From NCBI RefSeq assembly GCF_000003605.2, contig NW_003105104.1, forward strand, positions 262,940 to 326,939: 64,000 bases of DNA, in the 5' to 3' direction. The notes beneath the pieces are model-generated. The model was not told the origin of the DNA. It saw only the letters and a program-made list of their open reading frames with translations, and did no database searches. The position numbers and the translations under genes are program-made. Source of the stretch: Saccoglossus kowalevskii. Lineage: Eukaryota > Hemichordata > Enteropneusta > Harrimaniidae. Shown here piece by piece: positions 1-10,327 of this stretch (the first letter of the stretch is position 1; each line of letters begins with the position of its first letter).

Positions 1-656
1 CCCTTTAAGACATAATGAAAGTCGCATGATTACGTTTTTAATTTGAGAGAAAATAAATGGGAATGATCTTAACTTGGTTCCATAGCTGAACTTACACAGG
101 AAAAATTGAATGCTGAATAAAAAAAAAATATTTTATCGGTAAAAATTAGCTGTTTATATCGGCAAACAGTTCCCGTTTTGTATTCCAAGTCGAACGAGGG
201 CTGTGCAAATTGTATTCCTAACATTACTGGTTTTGAGGTTTAATATATTGGTCAACTAATATTCCATATATTTTGAGTTCCAGTGACGTGTAAAAATGGA
301 CAACAGAAAGTTCAAATAGAGATGACAAACTTTACATCATTGTTTCTCCATCTGCCAAGTACAAATCATGATTTCATCGTTACAATCTGGCCAAGTTTGT
401 TAATATTTTAAATAAAAAAAACCTATAAATTTATTATTTATGCTATATGTTGCACATTTTATTGATGTGCTAGTGTTAGTGTTGACCATAAATTATGTAT
501 TCGCTACTTGATATCGCTTGAAATAAAAATATACAGTATGCCGTATTGCACTGGGTATTTTCATTCTATCGTATTAGGAAACGCGAATTCCAAATATGGA
601 ATGATTATGTGCGTAAGCGCCCTCTATTATATACCTGGTTCACAGAGATTAGAAAA
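1..656. other. Upstream AT-rich sequence, nothing recognised
   Basis: AT-rich with scattered CpG. No coding signal or repeat structure that I can support. Confidence 0.5.
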
Positions 657-714
657 TACACCGTTGTAGGGCCAGTGAGAACACCGGTATTCGCATTGGC
701 TCTACAACGGTGTA
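657..714. repeat. Hairpin with 21-bp arms
   Basis: Left arm 657-677 (TACACCGTTGTAGGGCCAGTG) begins an inverted repeat whose right arm is 694-714, with two mismatches and a 16-base loop. It is probably the core of an old palindromic transposon. Confidence 0.7.
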
Positions 715-1146
715 TTGCGTTTGCGATCACGCGACTTTAAAAAACGCCGGCGTAATTTCATATTAGGCCTGTGTATCACCCCCTCTGTAGTTTGATCCGT
801 GTTTGAACATTTTCGTACCCTATCACATCGCATATTATTTTCAATTGCACAATTCTGCGGGTTTATCTCACCCCAATTCCCTGTCTTTTAGTGCAATAGT
901 CCTGTAAACCTGCTATCATAGGAGGTTCCGTGTATCAATCTAAAAATACTTTCCTCTTGTCAAATAGAAATCAGTAGCAGGACGTCATTATTATCCAATT
1001 ATTTTCGAGACTACTCGTTCTACTGACCAGAGCGGTACGTGTATCACTCGTCGTCATGTCGTTGCTATGGACGTAGACAAGATTTCCCGATAGAGGGTTT
1101 TTGTGCCACTGTGCGTGTTCACAAACACTTTTGTCAGAAGTCAGAA

Positions 1147-1192
1147 AGTTTACGCCGGTGTGAAATCCGCCATTTTCACACCGGCGTAAACT
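1147..1192. repeat. Perfect 19-bp-arm hairpin, CpG-rich
   Basis: Arms AGTTTACGCCGGTGTGAAA (1147-1165) and its exact reverse complement (1174-1192) flank an 8-base loop. A second, weaker inverted repeat (ACCGTCGT / ACGGCGGT) lies at about 1217-1239. From 720 to 1330 I see no gene. Confidence 0.8.
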
Positions 1193-1404
1193 GGCCACAC
1201 GGGTAAAAATAGCACCGTCGTTAAATTTACGGCGGTGGTACAACAACGTAAATGTTACGTGTGAATCAGGCAAATAAAAACAAAACATGGCTGCCACCAG
1301 GGTTTGATCGGACCCCACACAAAGAAGTTCGCTAAATATGTTCTAAACGTTTTGGATTTTGGCATTCCCATGATGTATTCCTGGGAGGAAAAGATGTATA
1401 ATAA

Positions 1405-1798
1405 CAGAGGTACATTACTTGGGGTTTGCAACTACGGTGACATGATACCAAGATCCCGTTTCAATCTCGCTCTCGCATAAGCATTCCAACTCAGAAAAAT
1501 GCCGCGAATGCGCATGCCCGAGGTAACTAGGATACTGGAATGTACAGGTGGACCAAAATAGCTGCTCACGATATGACGGATTACGATAACTTTATTTTCT
1601 GTACATTTTCGATGTATTAATTTGTTTCACTATGAATGTGGTAATACATGTTTTATTGATTATTACAAACCGCCTATTTCATGTTTGAAGGCCGTAGCAT
1701 CAGTCTCGCTATCTACGAGATGAGACTTTAATGGGATCTTGACATGATGTCACCATACAGTACTGTGCGCGTTGCAAACCCCAAGTAATGTACCTCTG
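1405..1798. mobile_element. hAT-like MITE with perfect 28-bp terminal inverted repeats
   Basis: The ends 1405-1432 and 1771-1798 are exact reverse complements, starting CAGAGGTACATTACTTGGGG and ending at TTTGCAAC. Similarity between the arms continues inward with gaps (TGACAT.A, AAGATCCC). Both ends are flanked by ATAATAA (1398-1404 and 1799-1805), a likely 7-8-bp target duplication in AT-rich DNA. A CAG-G terminus with such a duplication fits the hAT superfamily; there is no coding capacity. Confidence 0.7.
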
Positions 1799-1802
1799 AT
1801 AA

Positions 1803-1945
1803 TAATGAGATTATTAAGAGGATACTGCAAAGTATGCACTCAGAGACAGTACGCGATCGCATCGACCTTCGCTGCGCGTCGGTCGATATTCTCGTTGTAC
1901 TGTCTTCGTGCATACTTTGTAGTATCCTCGTAATAACCTCATATT
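1803..1945. mobile_element. Near-complete palindrome (fold-back MITE), L family
   Basis: Two arms of about 60-65 bp, containing AGGATACT.CAAAGTATGCAC and GACAGTAC, meet around TTCGCTGCGCG near 1870. The element abuts the hAT-like MITE on its left. A diverged relative with GCAAGTATGCA and GGCAGTACGG is at 56,027. Confidence 0.7.
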
Positions 1946-2118
1946 ATACTATGAATAAATAATACCATAAATAATATATGAAATATTGGACCATTGTTTC
2001 TGGTCCAATAACGGCAGTTTGTCTTGTTCGCTCAAATAATTATGTACCTTACAAATTATTCAGTAAAGTACATTTTTGGTACATTCAGAGTAGAATAATA
2101 ATAAAACAGAAACGAAAT

Positions 2119-2225
2119 AGAAATATAAAATGATAAATGAAAATATAAAATGATAAATGGAAAAATAAAATGATAAAACTATAAAATGGTAAATGAAAAT
2201 ATAAAATGATAAATGAAAATATGAT
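2119..2225. repeat. AT-rich tandem repeat, unit about 20 bp
   Basis: About five imperfect copies of AAAATATAAAATGATAAATG. It is low-complexity and non-coding. The following stretch 2226-3026 has nothing else recognisable. Confidence 0.75.
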
Positions 2226-3026
2226 AGAAACCTCGTCAAAAGTCATGATGCCAAATGACAAACGAACTGGCAGTTTGAAAAAAAAACCCATAGAACTTAA
2301 AAAAAATGGAATCAAAAGCAAAACTTTAAAACAAAGCCAGAATGAAAATGGAACATTAAAAACAGAAAATAAAACTCCAGAAAACGAATTGTTATACGGC
2401 TTGAAATAGAACAATATGAATATGAAACATTGGACCATTGTTTTCCAATCAAGTTTAAAATGGGTAGTTTTCCTTGTTACAGCCACTGGCAGCAGCACAA
2501 TGTGTTTTTTTGTGTAAAGATTACACTTATTAAGATCTACCTGCTGACAGCAAGCATCATTTTAGTTTGCCTATGTTTCCTATCAGTACTATATTTACAA
2601 GGACTGCGTTTCAGATAATGTAACGCCCTCTATCAGTAGTCTGTTGAAATCAAATGCGTATTGAACACTGTCCAATCACAGTGAGCATACATCATAAATA
2701 CGACTTCGAACGTATCACAACCTATCATAAGTTAAACGTTTATTTCCTCAACGACAATGTGGTGTCGACCATTGGTCCCTTGATGGCAGGTGTTACCAAT
2801 ATGCCATGTTAATATGAAATGAGGGAAACAATGCAAACATCAAAAGAACTTGAACTTGGATGTGGAGGTATATCACCTGTGTGTAAACTGAAAACGCACG
2901 TCATACACCTGCAATGTTATTAGTATAAAAAGAATACTAGTAATATATGAAATGTTCGCTGAACCTCGTTAAACTGCAACAACAGGGGATGCATTACTAC
3001 CTGGAATCAAAGTCATGCACGAAATA

Positions 3027-3310
3027 TTAAAGGGCTTTGGTCGTCGCGCCGCGCATGTGCGATATTTGTGTTGATAAACATTGATTTTACCACAATTCAA
3101 TGCGCTTTTCTAATAGAAATCACGAGTACGAGTTCGAACCTGGACGCGACTTGCACTAATTACCGCAGGTGACTACTTCGATACCTTCCAATCACCAAAG
3201 AAATTATCTAGTTAAAACGTCTTAGTTTGTACTCGTCAAAGTCGCCATCTTTGTTCATATAAGAGACCCATACCTCGCGCATGCGTGGCGCGCCGACCAT
3301 CGATTTTTAA
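3027..3310. mobile_element. H-family MITE, TTAA-bounded, CpG-rich ends
   Basis: TTAA followed by AGGGCTTTGGTCGTCGCGCC and CGCATGTGCG on the left; on the right the reverse complement reads TTAAAAATCGATGGTCGGCG followed by CGCCACGCATGCGCG. The termini match two other copies (3,848 and 19,942). 284 bp, no coding capacity. 3,311-3,847 holds nothing else I recognise. Confidence 0.65.
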
Positions 3311-3847
3311 CCGTGACGTTGACACAGAGAAACAATATTCTTGATCATAATAAATTGCCCCTCAAACAACTGTCCCATTAATCACATTATGTTAATTCTG
3401 GAAATTGTATTGGATTTAGACGTTGAACAAAACAAAAATGTGTCCAGTTTTACATGTTTGCGCCCTCTATAGTCTAAACCGAGGACCGCCAATTCAGTAA
3501 TTTGTTTTCAACTTTTCAGGAAAACGTTACTTTGGCTATGGACATGTATTTTATTGAACAGCATTGACTTGACTACATTCAATTTACGGGACCACCGAGG
3601 CAGCCGTGATGTAATATGAGTACAACATTAATTATTGCACAGATGGCTCCTCTGTGGTGGTAAAAGCATTGCCAAAAAAGATAGTGAAATGATCACAATT
3701 ACGTGACAAGACGCAAAGTGAGTCACTTACATTTTAAAGCACAGTTCAACCTATTCCGATAAAGTGAATAGGTGAAAGTTCGAACTACATGAAAAATATC
3801 AATGTCTGGCTGACTAAATCTACGCATGTACGGTAAACTACGCATTC

Positions 3848-3952
3848 TTAAAGAACGGTGGTCGCCGTGCAGCGCGTGTTCGAAGTACATGTAAACAAAC
3901 AATGCATTTTACACGCGTTGCATACAGAACGCGGCGCGACGACCACCGTTAA
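3848..3952. mobile_element. H-family MITE, short copy
   Basis: TTAA-bounded. The left end AACGGTGGTCGCCGTGC is the inverted counterpart of the right end CGGCGCGACGACCACCGTT. About 105 bp, almost a full palindrome around ACATGTAAACAAACAATGCA. Confidence 0.75.
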
Positions 3953-4899
3953 TATTAACCAGTATATAGCGTCAAGGGGCTCCTCGGTGTCCCAAACACT
4001 GTTCAACACACAATACCCAATTTTATTTGGGGGCAATTTTCAGTAAGTAAGTAATTATGCTTTTCGTGTCACAAGAATTCATAAGAAAATAGTGCCAAAA
4101 TGTTACATTTTCAGCTATTTATTCCGCCAAAACAAACAAAGAACATTTTCTACTGGGTAAAAACTTGACTACCCGTGTCCAATTTAATAATAATTTATTA
4201 TGTAACAACAGCAAACTTTGAAATAACTATTATTGCGACACTACTTTGCAACAAATCAAACACGAAAATACACGATAACTTTCATTATTGTTAAAGGGGA
4301 ACCGCTCAATCCCTTGGATTGCACCAAAGAATCATAGGACACTATTGTTTATGTTGTTTACAATGTTAATCTATCTTTTGTTATCCTTTGTTATTTTAAT
4401 CCAGAAAGAAAATTTGTTGTGAAATTAATCTTAACTGGAAGGTGCCCCTTTAATACCGGTGACTGAGATAGCAGTATACCTGTATAGTTTTGAACAAATA
4501 CTATACTGTGTTTCCTACAGTCTATTGAGAACACCTGAACAACATATAGGTAAAAGTCAAATGTCAAGTAAATACATAAAGTTGTTTCCATCCACTTTAA
4601 TTTCAGTGTTTATGATTACGCAGTGATAACAAAATATATCATTCGCATGTGTTACGTTGTTTGTACAACTAATTGTTTAAACTGTACTCACAGTTGCTGT
4701 TTTCCTATCTTATCTGCTGTGTATATATTAAGTGCGTTAATCGGGTAAACCGATTATCTTAGATAAATGCTTGTGAAAGCGGCGCTCGCCGTCACGTTTG
4801 AAACGCAGTGACGGTGTTTCAGCTGAGGGATCCACGTACTAGTACTTTTCTTCAGCTTTCCCGCGCCCATCCCACCATTGATTTGAATATCAATGCGTT
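3953..4899. other. Upstream sequence without recognised genes
   Basis: AT-rich until about 4,740. Then a CpG-rich part contains a small inverted repeat (CCGTCAC at about 4,789 against GTGACGG at about 4,808). Confidence 0.5.
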
Positions 4900-5760
4900 T
4901 TCGCTTGTGTGAATAAAATTAAGCTTTACCTAGTGGGCGGAAAAGCTTTCCATACTCAGAGGTAAGTATGCCCGCGGTTGGCGAGTATTGTGCACTCTGC
5001 GAAGACTCTCGTTATGGTTGTTGATGAAAACCCGAATATGTCAAGTCTCTTGAAAAAAATAAAACAATATACAAAAGCATATAACAATGTGGAAAACGTA
5101 AATGGGTGTTTGCACGGGCGGGTATGTCACGTGTCACCATTAAGCCGCCATGTTAGATTTTTCACTTTCATTAGGAAAGGTGGGCGGAAATAGTTGGTTA
5201 TAAACAATATGGGCTTGGCGGGTCGAATTATGTAAATTGGGTCGGTTTTGATGGTTTATTAAGAAAGGTGACCTAAAAATACGTGCTTGGAATGGTGAGT
5301 CATCGAACCCCATCGAACTAGGGGTCTATGAACATGAGTGATTGTGTTGTAAAAATGAGTGATACGGCCGAGACCTGTCCCGCAGGTAGACCTTGGTTTT
5401 ACGTGAAAAGACTTACGCCACCAAGAAAATAGTTCGCTCAACTCGTTAATTTAACTAAAATAATTAAAAACTATGGACTATATTTAAAGCAATCATAAAA
5501 TAAAATCGTGTAAGATTGATTTAAGTGTTGAATGCTCTGAAATTTACTTGTGAGTCCGCTTCATACTTCTGATTGGCGGAGGGATATTTTTATAGTGACC
5601 AAGGTTTGGCGTGTGTATTCGTCGGACAGCGTCTCTCCAGCACGCCCTTTGAAATTTGCTGTGTGCGGTGGATTTTGACAGATACAACATCCCGGTGATA
5701 CGTTTTTCGGCTATTCGCAGGTAGGACAACATATTTAACACATGCAGCTAATATGTGCAT
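4900..5760 (+). promoter_or_regulatory. Candidate promoter / 5' non-coding exon region for the 4.1 gene
   Basis: This stretch holds several GC-box-like GGGCGG motifs (near 4935, 5116 and 5182), a CACGTG E-box at 5128-5133, a YY1-like GCCGCCATGTT at 5144-5154, an inverted CCAAT box (ATTGG) near 5571 and a TATA-like TATTTTTATAG near 5583. Two good splice donors follow possible non-coding exons: CAGAG|GTAAGTATG at 4962 and TTCGCAG|GTAGGA at 5721. CpG is frequent here and becomes rare after about 6.5 kb. The coding exon at 29,872 needs an upstream exon, and this is the best candidate place on the + strand. It is inference only and could belong to another gene or none. Confidence 0.3.
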
Positions 5761-8700
5761 ATTCCGCTGGCGATGTTATCGAAATATAGGGACGTTTTAA
5801 AGCAGTTTTTAAGTGCAAATCGTACACTGAGTGATTGTATTGTAATATGTATTGGCGGCCATTTTGTATAATTTCCTCCGGACTTAATGTCTATATTTTG
5901 AACTGTTTTGCACGAATTGTGGATTGTTTTGCCTGAGAACATATACTGCTTATATGCGACTGGTCCCAAAACATTGATGTGAGGAGCAACGAATGTAATA
6001 TGAGACGAGTCAGGAGTCGGCAACTCTCGTAAACAGACGGGAGATTTGAGAGTAAATTAGCGCGTTTAGTCCACACTGGTATATAGCTTGTTTGTCGTAT
6101 TACATACTTGTGTACTCCGTAATAGCAATTCTTTGGAAGTGAGTTTACATTTGTTGGCATTCCAGCTACTTTAGTGTTTGATATGTGTGGCAGTGATAGC
6201 CACTTCGGCGTGATTTCTCGGTTCAGTGCGCCGCTGTAAAGACCCCCGAACACATCATAACACGGAATCGAACATCGATTGACCGTATAGCAGTGGCATG
6301 CCCTGAGCTGTTTTCCATTTTAATTGCACCATATTGAATGGTACTGACTTTGAACGCAGATATCACATTGGTATTGTTATATACGATTTTGTTGTTGTTT
6401 TTGTCTGATTGACCTACATATATGCGGTAACTTTTTCAATCGAATATTAGGATGGATCTGAGCAGTCTTCGGCGCGAGTACAGATAGTGGGGTCATGCGT
6501 TTCTTACACATTAATTTTTTTTACGCCCTAGGCTTTCACCGGCGATATCAGGCTTCATAAATGTATTATATTTTTATATATTGCAGTATGACTCAGTGTG
6601 CCCTTGTAATATATTGTTTGACAGTTTTATATGGAACGGGGGAAACCCTAAAGTATAACATTGATCAGATAAGAACTGTACTCTGAACTCTAGGGTTCTC
6701 GTATTCCTTGTGATTACTCTGGGCTACCACTTACAAGTGACCGTGTTGGGCACTTTACTCAAAACCATGCCTGACTGACTCTATATAATCTTTTGGTATA
6801 GGATTTGACCTTAACAACTTTTCCTGTAGATCAGTCTGTTGAATGAAAGGTTATTTTCATGAATATTCTAATTGTTTAGGTTGCCATTTTAGTTCAAATG
6901 AGTCACTGGAGCAAAGGTCAAACACTGACTAGGTTGTTAGACACTATGAGCAATCATGATTGTTTAATTTTCAAATTACTGCTGAAATGTCTTTTCCTCT
7001 TTTATTGTACTGACAGGTAGGTAGCTTTTTAGGCGCCATACATTGTAAACATCTATTTGATCATTTGTTAAATGACCTTGGAATCTACTACATGTATAAT
7101 AATTTGTTGTCATAATAGGTTGAATAAAAACAATATGCATTACTTCTATAGGATTTCCTTGGTGTCTTTGTAGTAGACTATTTACTTCACAATTTGTTAA
7201 TTATTTTAGTCTTAAAATTGGGTTTGTCTTCTGTCCCAGTTCATATGCGAGAACACTTTTGTAATTTATGTTGTTCAATTTAACACAGTGATTTATGTTG
7301 TTCAATAACACTTTCATATAAATTTTAATGATAAAATTATAAAATGTAATAAAAAATCCATCTTCAAAGAAATTATGGAATGAGTTTTTTAAGGCTCCTA
7401 ACCTAAACCCTATCAACCGCCCTCAATGTAATTGTACATGCCCCTAAAGATCAATATACATGACCGAAGAGGAGCATGTACGATTAAAATACAAGAGGGA
7501 TGCTGGATTAGAGTTGAGAGTTTAGTAGCCTTTTTCTGTTAATTTATTATCTGCAGAGAATTCAGTGGACATGTAGAATGAGTGTATTAAAGTTGCACTC
7601 TGAGATCATTCATATTAGGTTCTTGAGATTGTCGTGTAAAATCGTCTGAATTGCATGAATTGACGTAGGATGTATGTAACGAACGTTCAAATTTTGATGA
7701 TTCTCAGTGCAATCAAAGGTTGCCAATTGTTTGGGCTTCTGATTTCATGGTGTGTTCAAATTTGATTTAGATGCTTTTGAATCAATGTTGTTTTTTGAAT
7801 TAATACAACTCGCATAAATTGGAATAAGGATGTAATCAGTAAAGTACCAATTATTTTCTGCAATTTATACGTATTCAGACCAATAGTTATTTAACACAAG
7901 TCCTGAGACTCTCGTAAAACTGTACAATGACTTCACAGTGCAATTTTAATTGATTACTTTTTAAAGTAGCTGTTAACTCTGCAACTGAAACATAAACTGA
8001 AGAGTTTGGTATTATAATCAGCCACTGGTAACATTTTAATATGCTCTTTTCAGAACACAATATACTGAAAATAGTATATTTTTGTCAGACTGAAATGTTT
8101 ATGATTTGATAACATTCACAAAGAGTAAATTGCATAGTAAGATTCTTTCTGATGAATCTTGGTGACATTTTAACAATTTTTCTTGTCATTGATCGACATG
8201 CATGTTTCATTATGCAAATTTGGGCTGACAGTGCACAGCGTACTGCTCCCTATTTACAACCAGAATATGGCGTAACATGTGCGCTAACACAGTCTCTAGC
8301 GTCTGGAGACAATACTGCCATACGTTCTAAATCGTATGATTTACTGGTTATTGACTTGTCATTGTAATTTTTGTATATTTGAATTGAAGTGACATTGGGT
8401 GGTGCTCTGAACCACAGCTTGTCATTTTAAATTCAACCACAGCTTGTTAACAGTCTGTTTCAATTTGGCTTTCTGACTTTGTAAGTAGCGGATAACATGC
8501 AATTGGAGTAGGTAGGGGTTCTCTCTGGTTGCCAACTTTTAATATAAACTCCTCTAATTAAAAGTCCCTAGTCAAGTACATTAATTTCAAGCTGTTTAAT
8601 CATAATGCTTTATATATTTCACTACCCCAGCTTGCTGTTTCCTGTGATGTGTGTGAATAGGATTCTTTTGTTTCTCGCATGTTTTTGTGAATGAGTGTAT

Positions 8701-8767
8701 GTAGAAAGAATACCAGCACTTCTGTTAAGCATTTGCTAATGCATAATTAATTGATAAGTGGCTAAAT
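5761..8767. other. CpG-to-CpG-poor transition and start of the probable first intron
   Basis: CpG stays frequent to about 6,500 and is then rare. No gene, RNA or structured repeat that I can support. Confidence 0.5.
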
Positions 8768-8927
8768 ACTGTAAAATGATTCTTTTTAGCTAGCATGTCA
8801 TTTTAGGTAATTTCACAAATTCAGAATATTTAGTATATTCTCACAATGAGATTGTTGGCATTTTAGCTAAATTAAGATTTTGTTAATTTATGTTTTGAAC
8901 CAAATTCGCTAAAATGGCATTACAGTA
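8768..8927. mobile_element. C-family MITE with TACTGTA ends
   Basis: Left end TACTGTAAAATGATTCTTTT and right end GCTAAAATGGCATTACAGTA are imperfect inverted repeats. 160 bp, AT-rich, no coding capacity. It shares the seven terminal bases with families A and B. Confidence 0.65.
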
Positions 8928-10144
8928 AATCTGGCTAAATTCTTCATATTAGTATTATTCATATATTCTTGACAAAATAAATGACTTGATGGCCAAAGTT
9001 TTTTTATACTTGAGGTTCTGGAATACTGCTTATTGCTAATGCCATTGCTATTGCTAGCTAAAGTGTTACACACAAGTTCTGATAATACTAAATGGATAAA
9101 TGTATGGGATTTGATAGCATGCCGTGGACATACAATTTCATGAATGTTGATGGACACCAGTTATATATTCATGGTTTTTCCTGAATTGTGTTATGACTGA
9201 GCATGTACTAAGATAAGTTTAGCACTTTTAACTGCAAAATTAAACCAAGGAGGTATTTTGGCATATTTTCTTGCACCAAATATGACTTGCCCACGGCAAT
9301 ACGAGTATAAATCAATGAGTTATAACATTTTTATTGGTAATCAATAAAACTATGACATAATTCCAAGGACTATAGACCTTGCTCGAAATGTTCTCAGTTT
9401 TATATGGTGAGACGACAAAATACACAAAAGTCACTGACTGCCCTGGTCTTGAAGAACCCAGTGAAATACTCACTGGTACAATTTTTCACATTTTTGTTTC
9501 TGAATTATTATCTCGCAAAATTATAGCGGTTTATAGTATTAAAATTCCAAACATTGACCCTCCTAACTCATAATGTATTTATGATAATAAAATCACGATA
9601 ATAAAGTTTATGGGTGACCAGCAATCTCCACATGTTGGGATTTTTATTGGTAGTTATGAATAATTATGTTGCTAAGCTTTATGAATATTCTCTGGATTTT
9701 TAGTAATTATGCTAATTTCGATAGAAACCAAAGACTTCAGTGACTTGGTTGACATATTGTACACTTTAGATCTCGATTGTGGGACTCGTAGTATAAAATA
9801 AAACAGCCCAGTTTTTACATTGCCGTTGATAGTTTTAAGGTCAATGCTTGTTTTTGCTGCACATCCAACATTTATCCTTTTTTTTATGCAAATCAATACA
9901 TTAAAAACAGACACTGCCAATATTTAACTATTTTGCACATGCGTGGCATGACTTGGTAGTTAAACTTTTAGTCCAGCGTGAATGCGTTTGCAATATGTAT
10001 TAGTGTTGCACATCTATTACTTTGCATCCTGGAGGGCTTTCATCAACTCAACATACGTCATTGGTGTATAACTTTTCTTTGAAATATTGACTTTCAAATT
10101 CGATGTACAGTTTAACATTTGGGCTGATTTGAAATGTTGGATAG
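8928..10144. other. Probable intron sequence, nothing recognised
   Basis: AT-rich, CpG-poor, no structure seen. Confidence 0.5.
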
Positions 10145-10327
10145 TACCGTAAAATCTGTATTAGAAGCCGCATCCCTAATAGAAGTCGCACCCATTCTTT
10201 TAAACAATTGGGAACCAAAAAATCATCATTTCTCATATGTGTAGATGCTCTAATAGAAGCCGCACCCCCTCTATTGGATTGTACCATTTTAATAGAAGCC
10301 GCGGTTTCTAATACAGATTTTACAGTA
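10145..10327 (+). mobile_element. A-family MITE, copy 1
   Basis: 183 bp, from TACCGTAAAATCTGTATTAG to CTAATACAGATTTTACAGTA, which are inverted repeats of about 25 bp. The body repeats the word AATAGAAGCCGC four times. Terminal TA may be the target duplication, as in Tc1/mariner-type elements. Copies with the same length and order lie at 18,675, 45,471 and 51,928 (inverted). Confidence 0.85.

Noticed and set aside
971-1318. 115-codon open frame on the - strand
   Set aside because: It spans the perfect 19-bp hairpin and looks like chance openness in GC-richer DNA.
2085-2498. 137-codon open frame on the - strand rich in Phe and Ile
   Set aside because: It is a translation of the AT-rich tandem repeat and flanks, with no protein-like composition or splice context.
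5891-6253. 120-codon open frame on the - strand in the CpG-rich region
   Set aside because: No recognisable domain, and overlapping open frames on the same strand nearby look equally random. A real antisense gene cannot be fully excluded without transcript data.
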